From: Pseudomonadota bacterium
GTDB lineage: Bacteria; Pseudomonadota; Gammaproteobacteria; Xanthomonadales; Xanthomonadaceae
NCBI GenBank assembly: GCA_023386795.1
Contig: JAEWJB010000091.1
Location: 1 to 10,172, forward strand
DNA: 10,172 bases
Direction of reading: 5' to 3'
Numbering within the stretch: position 1 is the stretch's first letter; each line of letters starts with the position of its first letter. The position numbers and the translations under genes were made by a program. The notes under the pieces were generated by a model. The model searched no databases. It was not told the DNA's origin and worked only from the letters and a program-made list of their open reading frames with translations. This document shows positions 1-7,591 of the stretch, one piece after another.

Positions 1-1
1 G

Positions 2-562
2 GCGCAGCAAGCGGCGGCCACGCCCCCGCCGGAGGCGCGCGTGGTGGCCAGCCGGCGCGGCGAGGAACCGCTGCCGGCGCAGCAACCCAACCCGGAAGTG
101 CAGCGCCCGCAGAGCGCCGCGCAGGCCCTGCGCGAGCAGCGCGATGCGGAGATGGCGCGGCTGGCCGCCGAGGTGCACCTGCGCTCGGAGCAGTACGCCA
201 AGCGCCCGAACCGCAAGTTCGTCTCGGCCAGCACGCGCGAATACGCCTACGCCAACTACCTGCGGGCCTGGGTGGACCGCGCCGAGCGCGTGGGCAACCT
301 CAATTACCCCGACGAAGCGCGCCAGCGCCGCCTGAGCGGGCGGGTGGTGATCACCGTGGGCGTGCGCCGCGACGGCTCGGTGGAGAGCTCGCGCATCCTC
401 ATTTCCAGCGGCGTGCCAGTGCTCGACAACGCCGCGCTGCGCGTGGTGCAGCTGGCGCAGCCCTTCCCTGCCCTGCCCAAGACCGACGACGGCGTGGACA
501 TCCTGCAGGTCACCCGCACCTGGCTGTTCCTGCAGAACGGCGAACTGCGCGACGACCGCTGA
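2..562 (+). CDS. Energy transducer TonB, TonB3-like (5' truncated)
   Basis: The frame is open from the first complete codon at base 2 to a TGA at 560-562, so the true start lies left of the window. The visible 186 residues begin with a Pro/Ala/Gln-rich stretch typical of the periplasm-spanning TonB linker. A charged helical segment follows, then a TonB C-terminal domain over roughly the last 110 residues. Recognisable pieces are VGNLNYPDEAR, the strand RVVITVGVRRDGSV, the SSGVPVLDNAALR helix and a closing VTRTWLF strand. TonB proteins transmit proton-motive force from ExbB/ExbD to outer-membrane partners. The NLNYP...ILQVTRTW style resembles the TonB encoded beside gshB and the pil chemotaxis genes (Pseudomonas TonB3, linked to twitching motility). 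That neighbourhood lies outside the window, so the subtype is inference. The N-terminal membrane anchor cannot be seen. The gene converges on the DUF3298 gene, 15 bases away. Confidence 0.82.
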   Translation, partial: AQQAAATPPPEARVVASRRGEEPLPAQQPNPEVQRPQSAAQALREQRDAEMARLAAEVHLRSEQYAKRPNRKFVSASTREYAYANYLRAWVDRAERVGNLNYPDEARQRRLSGRVVITVGVRRDGSVESSRILISSGVPVLDNAALRVVQLAQPFPALPKTDDGVDILQVTRTWLFLQNGELRDDR

Positions 563-566
563 ACCG

Positions 567-588
567 TCGCGCCCGTTTCAGGGCGCGA
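567..588. terminator. Hairpin between convergent gene ends
   Basis: There is a perfect 8-bp inverted repeat, TCGCGCCC (567-574) and GGGCGCGA (581-588), with a six-base loop GTTTCA. A G-U pair could extend it by one. It begins five bases after the tonB stop, and the minus-strand stop codon of the DUF3298 gene (578-580) lies inside the loop. The position suits a shared bidirectional terminator, but neither side carries a clear T-run, so it may instead act as an mRNA 3'-end stabiliser. Confidence 0.5.
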
Positions 589-1699
589 TATCCACTGCGC
601 CGCGATGGCGGCGCACCACCGACCACGGCAGCACGCTCCACTCCGGCGCATCGCAGGCGCGCGCCGCGCGGTAGAAGCTCGCGCCCAGGTACAGGCCCTG
701 GTCGGTGGCATGCCAGCTCGGGAACGACCAGACCTGGTCGTCGGCATAGTCGCAGTCGTCATCGCTCCCGGAGGGCTTCATCTGCTCCGGGTACAGGCGT
801 TGGAACTGCGCCACCAGCCACGGCGCCCACACCTGCGAGCGGTAGTCGAGCCACGCGCTGTCGTGTTCCTCGGACGGTGCCGGCGTGCCGGTGGAGATCA
901 CTTGTTCCAGGCGCAATTCCTGGCCGGTGCGCGGGTCCAGGTTGAGGGGGCTGTCGCCGAAATCCGGGTGGGCGCCGCCACAGTAGTAGCTGGTGAACAC
1001 GCTGGCGCTGAGGATCTTGGCGTCGATGCGGTGCACGGTGACGGTCTGGTCGTACTCGCCTTCGCCGCCGCCGGAGAGGCATTCGTAGTACGCCTGCACT
1101 TCCGACCACAAGCGTGCATGCAATACGCGGTTGACCCGCTCGCGCGCGTCGCCCGGGTAACCGTCCACCACCTCGAACAGCCGGATGCCGCTGACGGGTT
1201 CGCGGCGCCACTGCAGGCGGTAGGCGCCGCGCTGCTCGCTGCCGTCGTCGACCAGCTTCAGGCCGGAGAGGCGCAGGTAGTCGTAGGGCTCGGCCTTGCG
1301 CAGCGCTTCGAGCGCGGGATCGGCATCGGCCGGCAGGCTCGCTACCGCAAGCGGCTTGAGGACAATCGGCAAGGTCTTGCCCTTCGCGTCGCGCCACTGG
1401 CCGGTGTACGCGCCGTCGCTGCCCTCGCGCAGCGTCCAGTGCGGCCGCCCGGCCTCGTCGCCGTGCCAATCCGCGTTCTCGGCCATCTCCAGCGCGCCGC
1501 CGCCGGCCGGTTGCGCTTCCAGCGCGATGTCGAGGCGATGGCGGCGGTAGAAGTAACGACCTTCGGCGCCATCGCGACCCTGCTCCAGCTCGACGACGAT
1601 GGCCGACTTGCCGAGCGTGCCTTCGTACACCGTCCCGGCATTGGCGCAGCTGCTGAAGGCAAGGCCGGCCAACAGGGCCATGCGTGCGTATCCATCCAT
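578..1699 (-). CDS. Secreted DUF3298/RsiV-like protein of unknown function
   Basis: The encoded protein has a short basic/polar start, a hydrophobic stretch ALLAGLAF and an Ala-X-Ala site (ANA) before Gly-Thr, which fits a signal peptide cut by signal peptidase I. The preceding FSSC is a poor lipobox. The N-terminal half is beta-rich with GRYFYRRHRLDIALEA. The second half holds the hallmark SYYCGGAHPDFG followed by LDPRTGQELRLEQV, as in the DUF3298 domain of RsiV and PdaC-type proteins. Four or more Cys in the mature part suggest periplasmic disulfides. The start is uncertain: the frame opens at an ATG at 1720 (380 residues), and ATGs also occur at 1699 and 1681. I chose 1699 because it lies 12 bases after an AAGGA and puts the hydrophobic core close to the N-terminus. 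It follows tsaB closely, so it is probably co-transcribed. A role is not known: RsiV binds lysozyme, but no sigma-factor or transmembrane part is present here. Confidence 0.8.
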   Translation of the reverse strand: MDGYARMALLAGLAFSSCANAGTVYEGTLGKSAIVVELEQGRDGAEGRYFYRRHRLDIALEAQPAGGGALEMAENADWHGDEAGRPHWTLREGSDGAYTGQWRDAKGKTLPIVLKPLAVASLPADADPALEALRKAEPYDYLRLSGLKLVDDGSEQRGAYRLQWRREPVSGIRLFEVVDGYPGDARERVNRVLHARLWSEVQAYYECLSGGGEGEYDQTVTVHRIDAKILSASVFTSYYCGGAHPDFGDSPLNLDPRTGQELRLEQVISTGTPAPSEEHDSAWLDYRSQVWAPWLVAQFQRLYPEQMKPSGSDDDCDYADDQVWSFPSWHATDQGLYLGASFYRAARACDAPEWSVLPWSVVRRHRGAVDIAP

Positions 1700-1731
1700 G
1701 GGCTTGCAGATTCCTTGCATGAGAGCAGTGC

Positions 1732-2433
1732 CTAGCGCTGGGCCTTGGCCGCCTTCTGTTCTTCCAGCGTCAGCGCGACGTTGTTGCGCAGGTAGGCCGG
1801 TTCGATTTTCTCGGCCGCCATGCCCTGCCCGGCCGCCAGGCGTGGCAGCGCCAGCGTGATGACATCGGCCGCATGCGGCAGCGCCTGCGCGTCGACGCCC
1901 CGCAGCTGCGCGGCCAGTCGCTGCGCCAGCACGCCCTCGGCGGCGGCAAAGCCGGTGCCCACGCCATGCCAGTGCGCGGCGTCATCGGGCAGCACGACAG
2001 CCGCCGGCGCCAGGACGCGCTCCTCGTCCAGCGCCCGCCACTGCTCGCCCTCGCGCGCGAACGCGGCGGCATACACCTCGCCCATGCGCGCATCGATGCT
2101 AGCGAGCACATGCGTGGCGCCGGCCGGCGCGCGCAGCGCCAGCACCTCCAGCGTGGAGACCGGCAGCACCGGCACGTCCAGCGCCAGCGCGATGCCTTGT
2201 GCGATGCCGATGGCCAGCCGCACGCCGGTGAAAGCGCCCGGCCCGCGCCCGACCGCGATGGCATCGAGCTGCGTGCGTGAAAGGCCCGCCTCGGCCAGCA
2301 GCGCCTGCGCCCAGGGCAGCGCCAGTTCGGCGTGCCGGCGCGGGGCCAGTTCGAAGCGCTCGATCGTGCCGCCGGCCGTGTGCAGGGCGACGGAGCAGGC
2401 TTCGGTCGAGGTTTCGAAGGCAAGGACGTTCAT
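1732..2433 (-). CDS. tsaB: TsaB, tRNA t6A37 threonylcarbamoyltransferase complex subunit
   Basis: TsaB (formerly YeaZ) is the inactive ASKHA-fold paralogue that pairs with TsaD in the TsaB-TsaD-TsaE complex, which places threonylcarbamoyl on A37 of ANN-decoding tRNAs in the cytoplasm. The 233-residue length matches the family (about 231 in E. coli). Diagnostic features are the N-terminal MNVLAFETSTEACSVAL, the glycine-rich GRGPGAFTGVRLAIG at residues 63-77, IDARMGEVYAA at about 113-123, and the C-terminal PAYLRNNVA with a basic tail. The frame extends upstream to 2511, but the start at 2433 matches the family N-terminus and clears the helicase gene, which ends 31 bases upstream. No strong Shine-Dalgarno is visible. 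A helicase of the YoaA type directly upstream of tsaB is also the arrangement in E. coli. Confidence 0.96.
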   Translation of the reverse strand: MNVLAFETSTEACSVALHTAGGTIERFELAPRRHAELALPWAQALLAEAGLSRTQLDAIAVGRGPGAFTGVRLAIGIAQGIALALDVPVLPVSTLEVLALRAPAGATHVLASIDARMGEVYAAAFAREGEQWRALDEERVLAPAAVVLPDDAAHWHGVGTGFAAAEGVLAQRLAAQLRGVDAQALPHAADVITLALPRLAAGQGMAAEKIEPAYLRNNVALTLEEQKAAKAQR

Positions 2434-2464
2434 GGAGACAACCGGACGGGAAACGCGCGCAAGG

Positions 2465-4477
2465 TTACCGCGACGGCGCGCCGGCGGGCAGTTCGGCTGC
2501 GGGATCGGCACTTGCCGGCACCGTGCCGAAGAAGGCCTGCACGTCCTCCAGCGCGTGGGTGAGCGCGAACGGCGGCAGCGAATCGAGGAACACCCGCCCG
2601 TAGCCGCGGGTCTGCAGGCGCGGGTCGCACAGCACCAGCACGCCGCGGTCGGTCTCGCTGCGGATCAACCGGCCTACCCCCTGCTTGAGCGCGATGACCG
2701 CCTGCGGCAACTGCTCGTCGCGGAACGGATTGCCGCCCTCGCGGCGGATCGCATCCAGCCGCGCCTCGTACACCGGGTCATCCGGCGCGGCGAACGGCAG
2801 CTTGTCGATGACCACCACGCTGAGCGCCTCGCCGACCACGTCCACGCCCTCGCGGAAACTCGCCGAGCCCAGCAGCACGCCGTTGCCCGATTCGCGAAAA
2901 CGCTGCAGCAAGGTCGCGCGCGGCGCCTCACCCTGCACGAACAGTGGCCAGGGTCCGTCGCGCAGCGCTTCGGCGGCCTCGCGCAGCGCGCGGTGCGCGG
3001 CGAACAGCACGAAGGCACGGCCGCCGGAGGCTTCCAGCACCGGGCGGATCGCCGCCACCAGGGCGGTGCCATAACCGCGCGAGGCCGGGTCGGGCAAAGG
3101 GCCAGGCAGATAGCACAGCGCCTGGTGGTTCCAGTCGAACGGGCTGGGCTGCAGCAAGGTCATCGGGTCGCGCAACCCCAGGCGGGTGGCGATATGCTCG
3201 AAATCGCCATCCACCGCCAGCGTGGCGGAGGTGAATACCCAGGCCGCACGCGAATTCTCGCGGTGCTCGCGCAGCGGGCCGGAAACATCCAGCGGCGTGC
3301 GCTGGCAACGAAAGCCGCGCGGGGTGATTTCATACCAGCGCACGTCGTTGTCGGGCGCCTGTTCTTCCGGCAGCGCGTCGAAGTCCGCCACGGGCGCTTC
3401 ATCGCCCAGCCAGCGCGACAGCCGCCCCGCCGCCTCGCGTGCCCGCGCGGCGCAGGCATCCAGGCCGGGCGAGGCATCGCGCAGCGGGTCGAGCGCGCCC
3501 TGCAACTGCTGCAGGGCCGAGACCACCGCATCGAAGCCTTCGCGCACCTGCGGCCGCGCCAGCGCCCGCCATTGCGTGCCGCGCGACGGCAGGCCCTCCA
3601 TGTCCGCACGCAGTTGGCGCAGTGACTCGTCCAGCTGCTGCACCGGCGCCTGCAACACCGCTTGCGCGCCGCCAACCAGCCGCGATTCGGCCACGCAGTC
3701 GCGCGCCAGCTCCTGCCACGGGCGCATGCCGAAGCCTTCGCCGAAGAAGTTGCTGGCCAGCTCCGGCAACTGGTGTGCTTCGTCGATGACGAAGGCTTCC
3801 GCGCCGGGCAGGATCTCGCCGAAGCCTTCCTGCTTGAGCGCCAGGTCCGCCAGCAACAGGTGGTGGTTGACCACCACCAGGTTCGCCGCCTGCGCCCGCT
3901 GCCGCGCCTGCACCACGAAGCATTCGCTCCAGAACGGGCATTCGGTACCCAGGCAGTTGTCGACGGTGGAGGTCACCATCGGCAGCAGCGGCGAATCGTC
4001 CGGCAGCGCATCCATCTCGGCCATGTCGCCAAAGCGGGTGCGCCCGCTCCACGCGAGGATGCGCTGGAACTGCGCCACCTGTTCGGGACTGGCGAAGCGC
4101 GGCTCGCCGCGCGCCTGCTGCAGCCGGTAGCGGCACAGGTAATTCGCGCGGCCCTTGAGCAGCGCCGATTCCACGCCGATGCCCAGCGCGGCGCGCACGC
4201 GTGGCAGGTCGCGGTGGTAGAGCTGGTCCTGCAGCGCGCGCGTGCCGGTGGAGATGATGGTCTTCATGCCCGACAGCAGCACCGGCACCAGGTAGGCAAA
4301 AGTCTTGCCGGTACCGGTGCCCGCCTCGGCCAGCAGCACGTCGCGCTGGTCGAAGGCGTCGGCGATGGCGCCAGTCAGGTGCAACTGCGCCGGCCGCGGC
4401 GTGAAGCCGGCGATGTGCCGGGCGAGCGCGCCCTGCGCGTCGAGCGCTTCGCGGCTGGCGTTGGCGAGCAGGGACAT
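2465..4477 (-). CDS. yoaA: ATP-dependent DNA helicase, YoaA/DinG family (XPD-like, Fe-S)
   Basis: The 670-residue protein is a superfamily 2 helicase of the XPD/DinG class, which unwinds DNA 5'-to-3' using ATP and an iron-sulfur domain. Visible motifs are Walker A AEAGTGTGKT (residues 50-59), STGTRALQDQL (about 76-86), DEAH (232-235), VFTSATL (414-420), GSASFREGVDVVGE (537-550) and motif VI QGVGRLIRS (599-607). Four cysteines at 115, 175, 180 and 186, between Walker A and DEAH, are the expected cluster ligands (YLCRYR, then CLGTECPFWSEC). The start MSLLANASREAL at 4477 was chosen because upstream codons in the open frame (to 4687) run over the lipoprotein gene and look like its antisense shadow. 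YoaA, which in E. coli works with the polymerase III chi subunit in DNA repair, is preferred over DinG because tsaB follows directly and the length is close to YoaA (about 636) rather than DinG (about 716). Confidence 0.93.
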   Translation of the reverse strand: MSLLANASREALDAQGALARHIAGFTPRPAQLHLTGAIADAFDQRDVLLAEAGTGTGKTFAYLVPVLLSGMKTIISTGTRALQDQLYHRDLPRVRAALGIGVESALLKGRANYLCRYRLQQARGEPRFASPEQVAQFQRILAWSGRTRFGDMAEMDALPDDSPLLPMVTSTVDNCLGTECPFWSECFVVQARQRAQAANLVVVNHHLLLADLALKQEGFGEILPGAEAFVIDEAHQLPELASNFFGEGFGMRPWQELARDCVAESRLVGGAQAVLQAPVQQLDESLRQLRADMEGLPSRGTQWRALARPQVREGFDAVVSALQQLQGALDPLRDASPGLDACAARAREAAGRLSRWLGDEAPVADFDALPEEQAPDNDVRWYEITPRGFRCQRTPLDVSGPLREHRENSRAAWVFTSATLAVDGDFEHIATRLGLRDPMTLLQPSPFDWNHQALCYLPGPLPDPASRGYGTALVAAIRPVLEASGGRAFVLFAAHRALREAAEALRDGPWPLFVQGEAPRATLLQRFRESGNGVLLGSASFREGVDVVGEALSVVVIDKLPFAAPDDPVYEARLDAIRREGGNPFRDEQLPQAVIALKQGVGRLIRSETDRGVLVLCDPRLQTRGYGRVFLDSLPPFALTHALEDVQAFFGTVPASADPAAELPAGAPSR

Positions 4478-4508
4478 GGGAGCGGTCGGCGGGAAGTCGG
4501 AATCAGCG

Positions 4509-4535
4509 GCGGCGGGATCGCCGGGCGCCCGCCGC
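4509..4535. repeat. GC hairpin upstream of the helicase gene
   Basis: In the 89-base gap between the lipoprotein stop and the helicase start, GCGGCGGG (4509-4516) and CCCGCCGC (4528-4535) form a perfect 8-bp stem with an 11-base loop. No T-run follows on either strand. It could partly separate mrcB-lipoprotein transcription from the helicase-tsaB genes, or be chance in GC-rich DNA. Confidence 0.3.
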
Positions 4536-4566
4536 GATACGAAGCGTGCCCGTGTCCGGCGCGGGA

Positions 4567-5094
4567 TCAGTAACGCTTGATCCCCGGCACGGTGCAACCC
4601 TCGATCTGCGCCTGGGCCGAGGCGGCGTTTTCCTTCTCGCCACGCGCCAGGCGGGCCTGTTCGATGGTGGCCCAGTGGCGGCGGCATACCGGGCCGGTCT
4701 TGGAGCCCAGGTCCACGGCGCGCTTGGCGTAACCCTCCGCGCCCTTCCAGTCGCCCTGCAGCAGGGCGACCTCGGCGCGCTCCTGCAGCACGCCCGGGTC
4801 GTCGGCCACCACGCCCAACGCCTGGTCGAGCGCACGCGCGGCGCCGTCCAGGTCGCCGGCTTCGCGCTGGTGCTTGGCGCGCTCGCGCAGGTCGTCCACC
4901 TGCGGGTCGCGCAGCGGCTGCACCGACAGTTCGGTGTCGTCCACGCCGGCGATCTTGTCCACCGCGGCCAGACGCTGCGCCGGCGTGGTGGTATCGGTCA
5001 CCACCGGCGGCGGCGGCGCGCTGGAACAGGCGGCCAGCGCCAGTACCAGGGCGGCGGGCATTGCGCGGAACGTCATCGGGAATCTGGGCTTCAT
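4567..5094 (-). CDS. TPR lipoprotein, probable LpoP-like PBP1b activator
   Basis: The 175-residue product starts with a lipoprotein signal peptide (MKPRFPMTFRAMPAALVLAL) and the lipobox LAAC, with the lipidated Cys at residue 23. A Ser follows, not Asp, so outer-membrane sorting is expected. A proline- and threonine-rich linker (about 24-60) leads into two TPR-like helix pairs: ERAKHQREAGDLDGAARAL (71-89) and LQERAEVALLQGDWKGAEGY (103-122). A third helical stretch contains C137 and C167, a possible disulfide. It starts 7 bases after the mrcB stop, so translation is probably coupled. Pseudomonas LpoP, a TPR lipoprotein encoded beside the PBP1b gene, activates that synthase. Size, domain and position all fit, but the equivalence is inference. 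A preceding ATG at 5097 is equally possible; the second was taken because a weak GAG lies six bases upstream of it. Confidence 0.88.
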   Translation of the reverse strand: MKPRFPMTFRAMPAALVLALAACSSAPPPPVVTDTTTPAQRLAAVDKIAGVDDTELSVQPLRDPQVDDLRERAKHQREAGDLDGAARALDQALGVVADDPGVLQERAEVALLQGDWKGAEGYAKRAVDLGSKTGPVCRRHWATIEQARLARGEKENAASAQAQIEGCTVPGIKRY

Positions 5095-5101
5095 CATCAA
5101 C

Positions 5102-7540
5102 TCACTGTTCGGGCGGGGGCGAAGCCTGCGCCGGCTCGGCCTGCTTGTCCTTCTTGTCCAGGCCGAACCAGCTGCGCCAACCGCCGCCCTGGCTTTCGCC
5201 TTCGGTCGCCGGCTCGCCGTCGACCGGCGCGGCGGCGGCGCTGCAGGGCACGTAGGCCGGTGCATAACCGACCACGAACGGGAACTGGCGCGCGCCCGGA
5301 CAATCCACGTCGGTGGTACCCGAACCGCTGGCTTCCACCCACTGCCAGTCCAGGCCCTTGCCATTGACCTTCAACGCGGCGCTCGGCAGCCGGGTGAAGA
5401 TGCCCGACCATACCCGCATCGCACCGGTGGCGCCGTAAAGGCCGGCCTGCTGGTTCTGGTCGTTGCCGATCCAGATCACCGCCAGGTGGTCGCCGGTGTA
5501 GCCGGCGAACCAGCTGTCGCGGCCGTCGTTGGTGGTGCCGGTCTTGCCGGCCGGGGTGAGCCGGCCCAGACCGTCGGCCACCAGCTGGTGGGCCGTGCCG
5601 CTGCTGACCACCTGCTGCATGCCCACGCCGATCAGGTTGGCGGCAATCGAGTCGCCCTCCTGCGCCGGTGCCGGGGTCTTGTCGTAGCGCTTGAGCAGCT
5701 TGCCCTGCGGATCGAGCACGCCGCGCACGGCATGCAGCGGCTGGATTTCGCCGCCCGAGGCCAGGAACTGGTACAGCTGCGCCATCGCGTACGGGCTCTG
5801 GTCGGTCGAGCCGAGGATCAACGCCGGGTTGGGATCGGCCTGCAGGCCGGCCAGCACGTGGATCAGCTGCGCGATGCGCTCGGGCCCCACCTGCATGCCC
5901 ACGCGCACCGTGGCCTGGTTGTACGAATGCGCCAGCGCATCGATCAGCCGCACCGTGCCATGGCTGCGGTGGTCGGCGTTGTCCGGCGACCAGGTGCGCC
6001 CGCGCGCCAGCTGCACCGTCACCGGCGAGTCGTCCACCCAGCTGGACAGCGACCAGCGGTCCGGCGAGGCCAGCGCCAGCAGGTAGACGAACGGCTTGAG
6101 CAACGAGCCGACTGGCCGCTGCGCTTCCACCGCGCGATTGAAGCCCGGGTCGGCCACCTGCCCGCTGCCGATCACCGCGATGACGTCGCCGTTGTGCACG
6201 TCGGTCATCACCAGGCCGGCCTGCAGCGGCGGGCGCTTCTTGTTCTCCAGCGACTTCAGCGTGCGCGTCACCGCGCCTTCGGCGTAGGCCTGGGCAGAGG
6301 GCGACATGCCGGTGAGCACGCTCATGCCCGCGCCCTGCAGCACGCTCTCCGGGTAGTCGTGGGCGAGCTGCCGGCGCACCAGATCCACGTAAGCCGGAAA
6401 GCGGTTGGCGGCCACCAGCCCGGGTTGCTCGGGCACGCCCAGCGGGGCGGCCAATGCGCGCTTGTACTCGGCGTCGTTGATCAGGCCGCTCTCGCGCAGC
6501 TTGCCGAGCACGAAATTGCGACGGTCCAGCGCGCGTTCCGGGCTGCGGCGCGGGTCGTAGTAGGACGGGCCTTTCACCAGGCCGATCAGCAGCGCGACCT
6601 GCTCGGTGGTCAGCGAATTGAGGTCGCGGCCGAACCAGAACTCCGCGCCGGAGGCCACGCCGTGCACCGCCTGGCTGCCGCGCTGGCCCAGGTAGACCTG
6701 GTTGAGGTACGCCTCCAGGATGGTGCGCTTGTCGTAGCGCGCTTCCATGATCAGCGCGTAGAGGATCTCGTTGAACTTGCGGGTGACCGTCTGTTCCTTG
6801 CCGATGCCCAGCAGGCCGCTGCGCGCCAGCTGCTGGGTCAGCGTGCTGGCGCCCTGGCGGGTCTGCCCGCCGGAGCGCACCATCACCCACGCCGCGCGGA
6901 CCATGCCGCTGACGTCGATGCCGTGGTGGGAATTGAAATCGCGGTCTTCCACTGCCTGCAAGCCGGTGACCAGCAGTTCGGGCACCTCCTCCAGGCGCAC
7001 CAGGCGCCGCTCTTCCTGCTTCTGCCCGTACAGCGTGGCGATGCGCGCCGGGTCCAGGCGCGCGGCACGCAGCGCCTTGCGGCTGGCGACATCGCGCAGC
7101 GAGGCCACGCGCCCGCCGCTCACCACCACTTCGATGCGGCGCGCCGGCACGCGGCCGTCCACGTCGATGTAGCCTCGGCTGGACACCACGAAACGCCCGC
7201 CGTCGCGCTGGTAGGTGCCCGGCAGCTGGCCGGTGTCGTCATCGCGATACGACGCCGCGTCCAGTTCGGTCTTCAGCGTGGCCGCGTCCATCGCCTTGCC
7301 GGGGGCCAGCCCCAGCGGGCGTGCATACACGCGGGTGGGAATCTGCCAGCGCAGCTCACCGAAACGCTGGGTGACCTGCTGGTTCAGGTAGATCGTGTAA
7401 GGAATCAGGAAGCCCAGCGCCAGGGCCAGCGCGGCCAAGCCCCACACGATCAGCCGGCGCTGCCAGCGCGGGCCGTCCTGTTCCTCGTCGAAGTCGTCTT
7501 CGATGTCTTCGGGATCGTCGTAATCGTGGTGTCGCGGCAC
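5102..7540 (-). CDS. mrcB: Penicillin-binding protein 1B (bifunctional peptidoglycan synthase)
   Basis: This class A PBP polymerises lipid II into glycan strands and cross-links them on the periplasmic face of the inner membrane. The 812 residues comprise an acidic cytoplasmic tail (1-25), one transmembrane helix (about 29-51), a UB2H-like segment (about 75-165), a family 51 glycosyltransferase domain and a transpeptidase domain. The glycosyltransferase part shows catalytic Glu198 in EDRDFNSHHG, then GASTLTQQLAR (230-240) and KFNEILYALIMEARYDK (255-271). The transpeptidase part has SLLK with nucleophile Ser479, SYN (539-541) and KTGT (666-669). A C-terminal extension carries C747 and C766 and a low-complexity tail with GGGWRSWFG. 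The start is GTG at 7540; no ATG lies upstream in frame before the divergent gene region. The UB2H segment and size point to PBP1b rather than PBP1a. It heads the minus-strand block. Confidence 0.96.
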   Translation of the reverse strand: MPRHHDYDDPEDIEDDFDEEQDGPRWQRRLIVWGLAALALALGFLIPYTIYLNQQVTQRFGELRWQIPTRVYARPLGLAPGKAMDAATLKTELDAASYRDDDTGQLPGTYQRDGGRFVVSSRGYIDVDGRVPARRIEVVVSGGRVASLRDVASRKALRAARLDPARIATLYGQKQEERRLVRLEEVPELLVTGLQAVEDRDFNSHHGIDVSGMVRAAWVMVRSGGQTRQGASTLTQQLARSGLLGIGKEQTVTRKFNEILYALIMEARYDKRTILEAYLNQVYLGQRGSQAVHGVASGAEFWFGRDLNSLTTEQVALLIGLVKGPSYYDPRRSPERALDRRNFVLGKLRESGLINDAEYKRALAAPLGVPEQPGLVAANRFPAYVDLVRRQLAHDYPESVLQGAGMSVLTGMSPSAQAYAEGAVTRTLKSLENKKRPPLQAGLVMTDVHNGDVIAVIGSGQVADPGFNRAVEAQRPVGSLLKPFVYLLALASPDRWSLSSWVDDSPVTVQLARGRTWSPDNADHRSHGTVRLIDALAHSYNQATVRVGMQVGPERIAQLIHVLAGLQADPNPALILGSTDQSPYAMAQLYQFLASGGEIQPLHAVRGVLDPQGKLLKRYDKTPAPAQEGDSIAANLIGVGMQQVVSSGTAHQLVADGLGRLTPAGKTGTTNDGRDSWFAGYTGDHLAVIWIGNDQNQQAGLYGATGAMRVWSGIFTRLPSAALKVNGKGLDWQWVEASGSGTTDVDCPGARQFPFVVGYAPAYVPCSAAAAPVDGEPATEGESQGGGWRSWFGLDKKDKQAEPAQASPPPEQ

Positions 7541-7567
7541 GGGAATGCGAGAATGTGGGCTCCGGCG

Positions 7568-7573
7568 AGTCTA
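7568..7573 (-). promoter_or_regulatory. Possible -10 element for mrcB
   Basis: Read on the minus strand, the hexamer is TAGACT (4 of 6 to TATAAT), ending 27 bases before the mrcB GTG, which would give a leader of about 20 bases. No good -35 lies 16-18 bases upstream. The location in the only divergent intergenic region of the window is the main support. Confidence 0.3.
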
Positions 7574-7591
7574 GCGCAGCCGGCGCGGCGG

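Noticed and set aside
605..1735. A 376-codon plus-strand frame antisense to the DUF3298 gene
   Set aside because: The minus-strand protein has a signal peptide and the DUF3298 signature, whereas the plus-strand product is a low-information Ala/Val/Arg-rich sequence.
1820..3625. A 601-codon plus-strand frame antisense to tsaB and the helicase
   Set aside because: It crosses two well-supported genes, switches composition at their boundary and shows no motif. It is a composition shadow.
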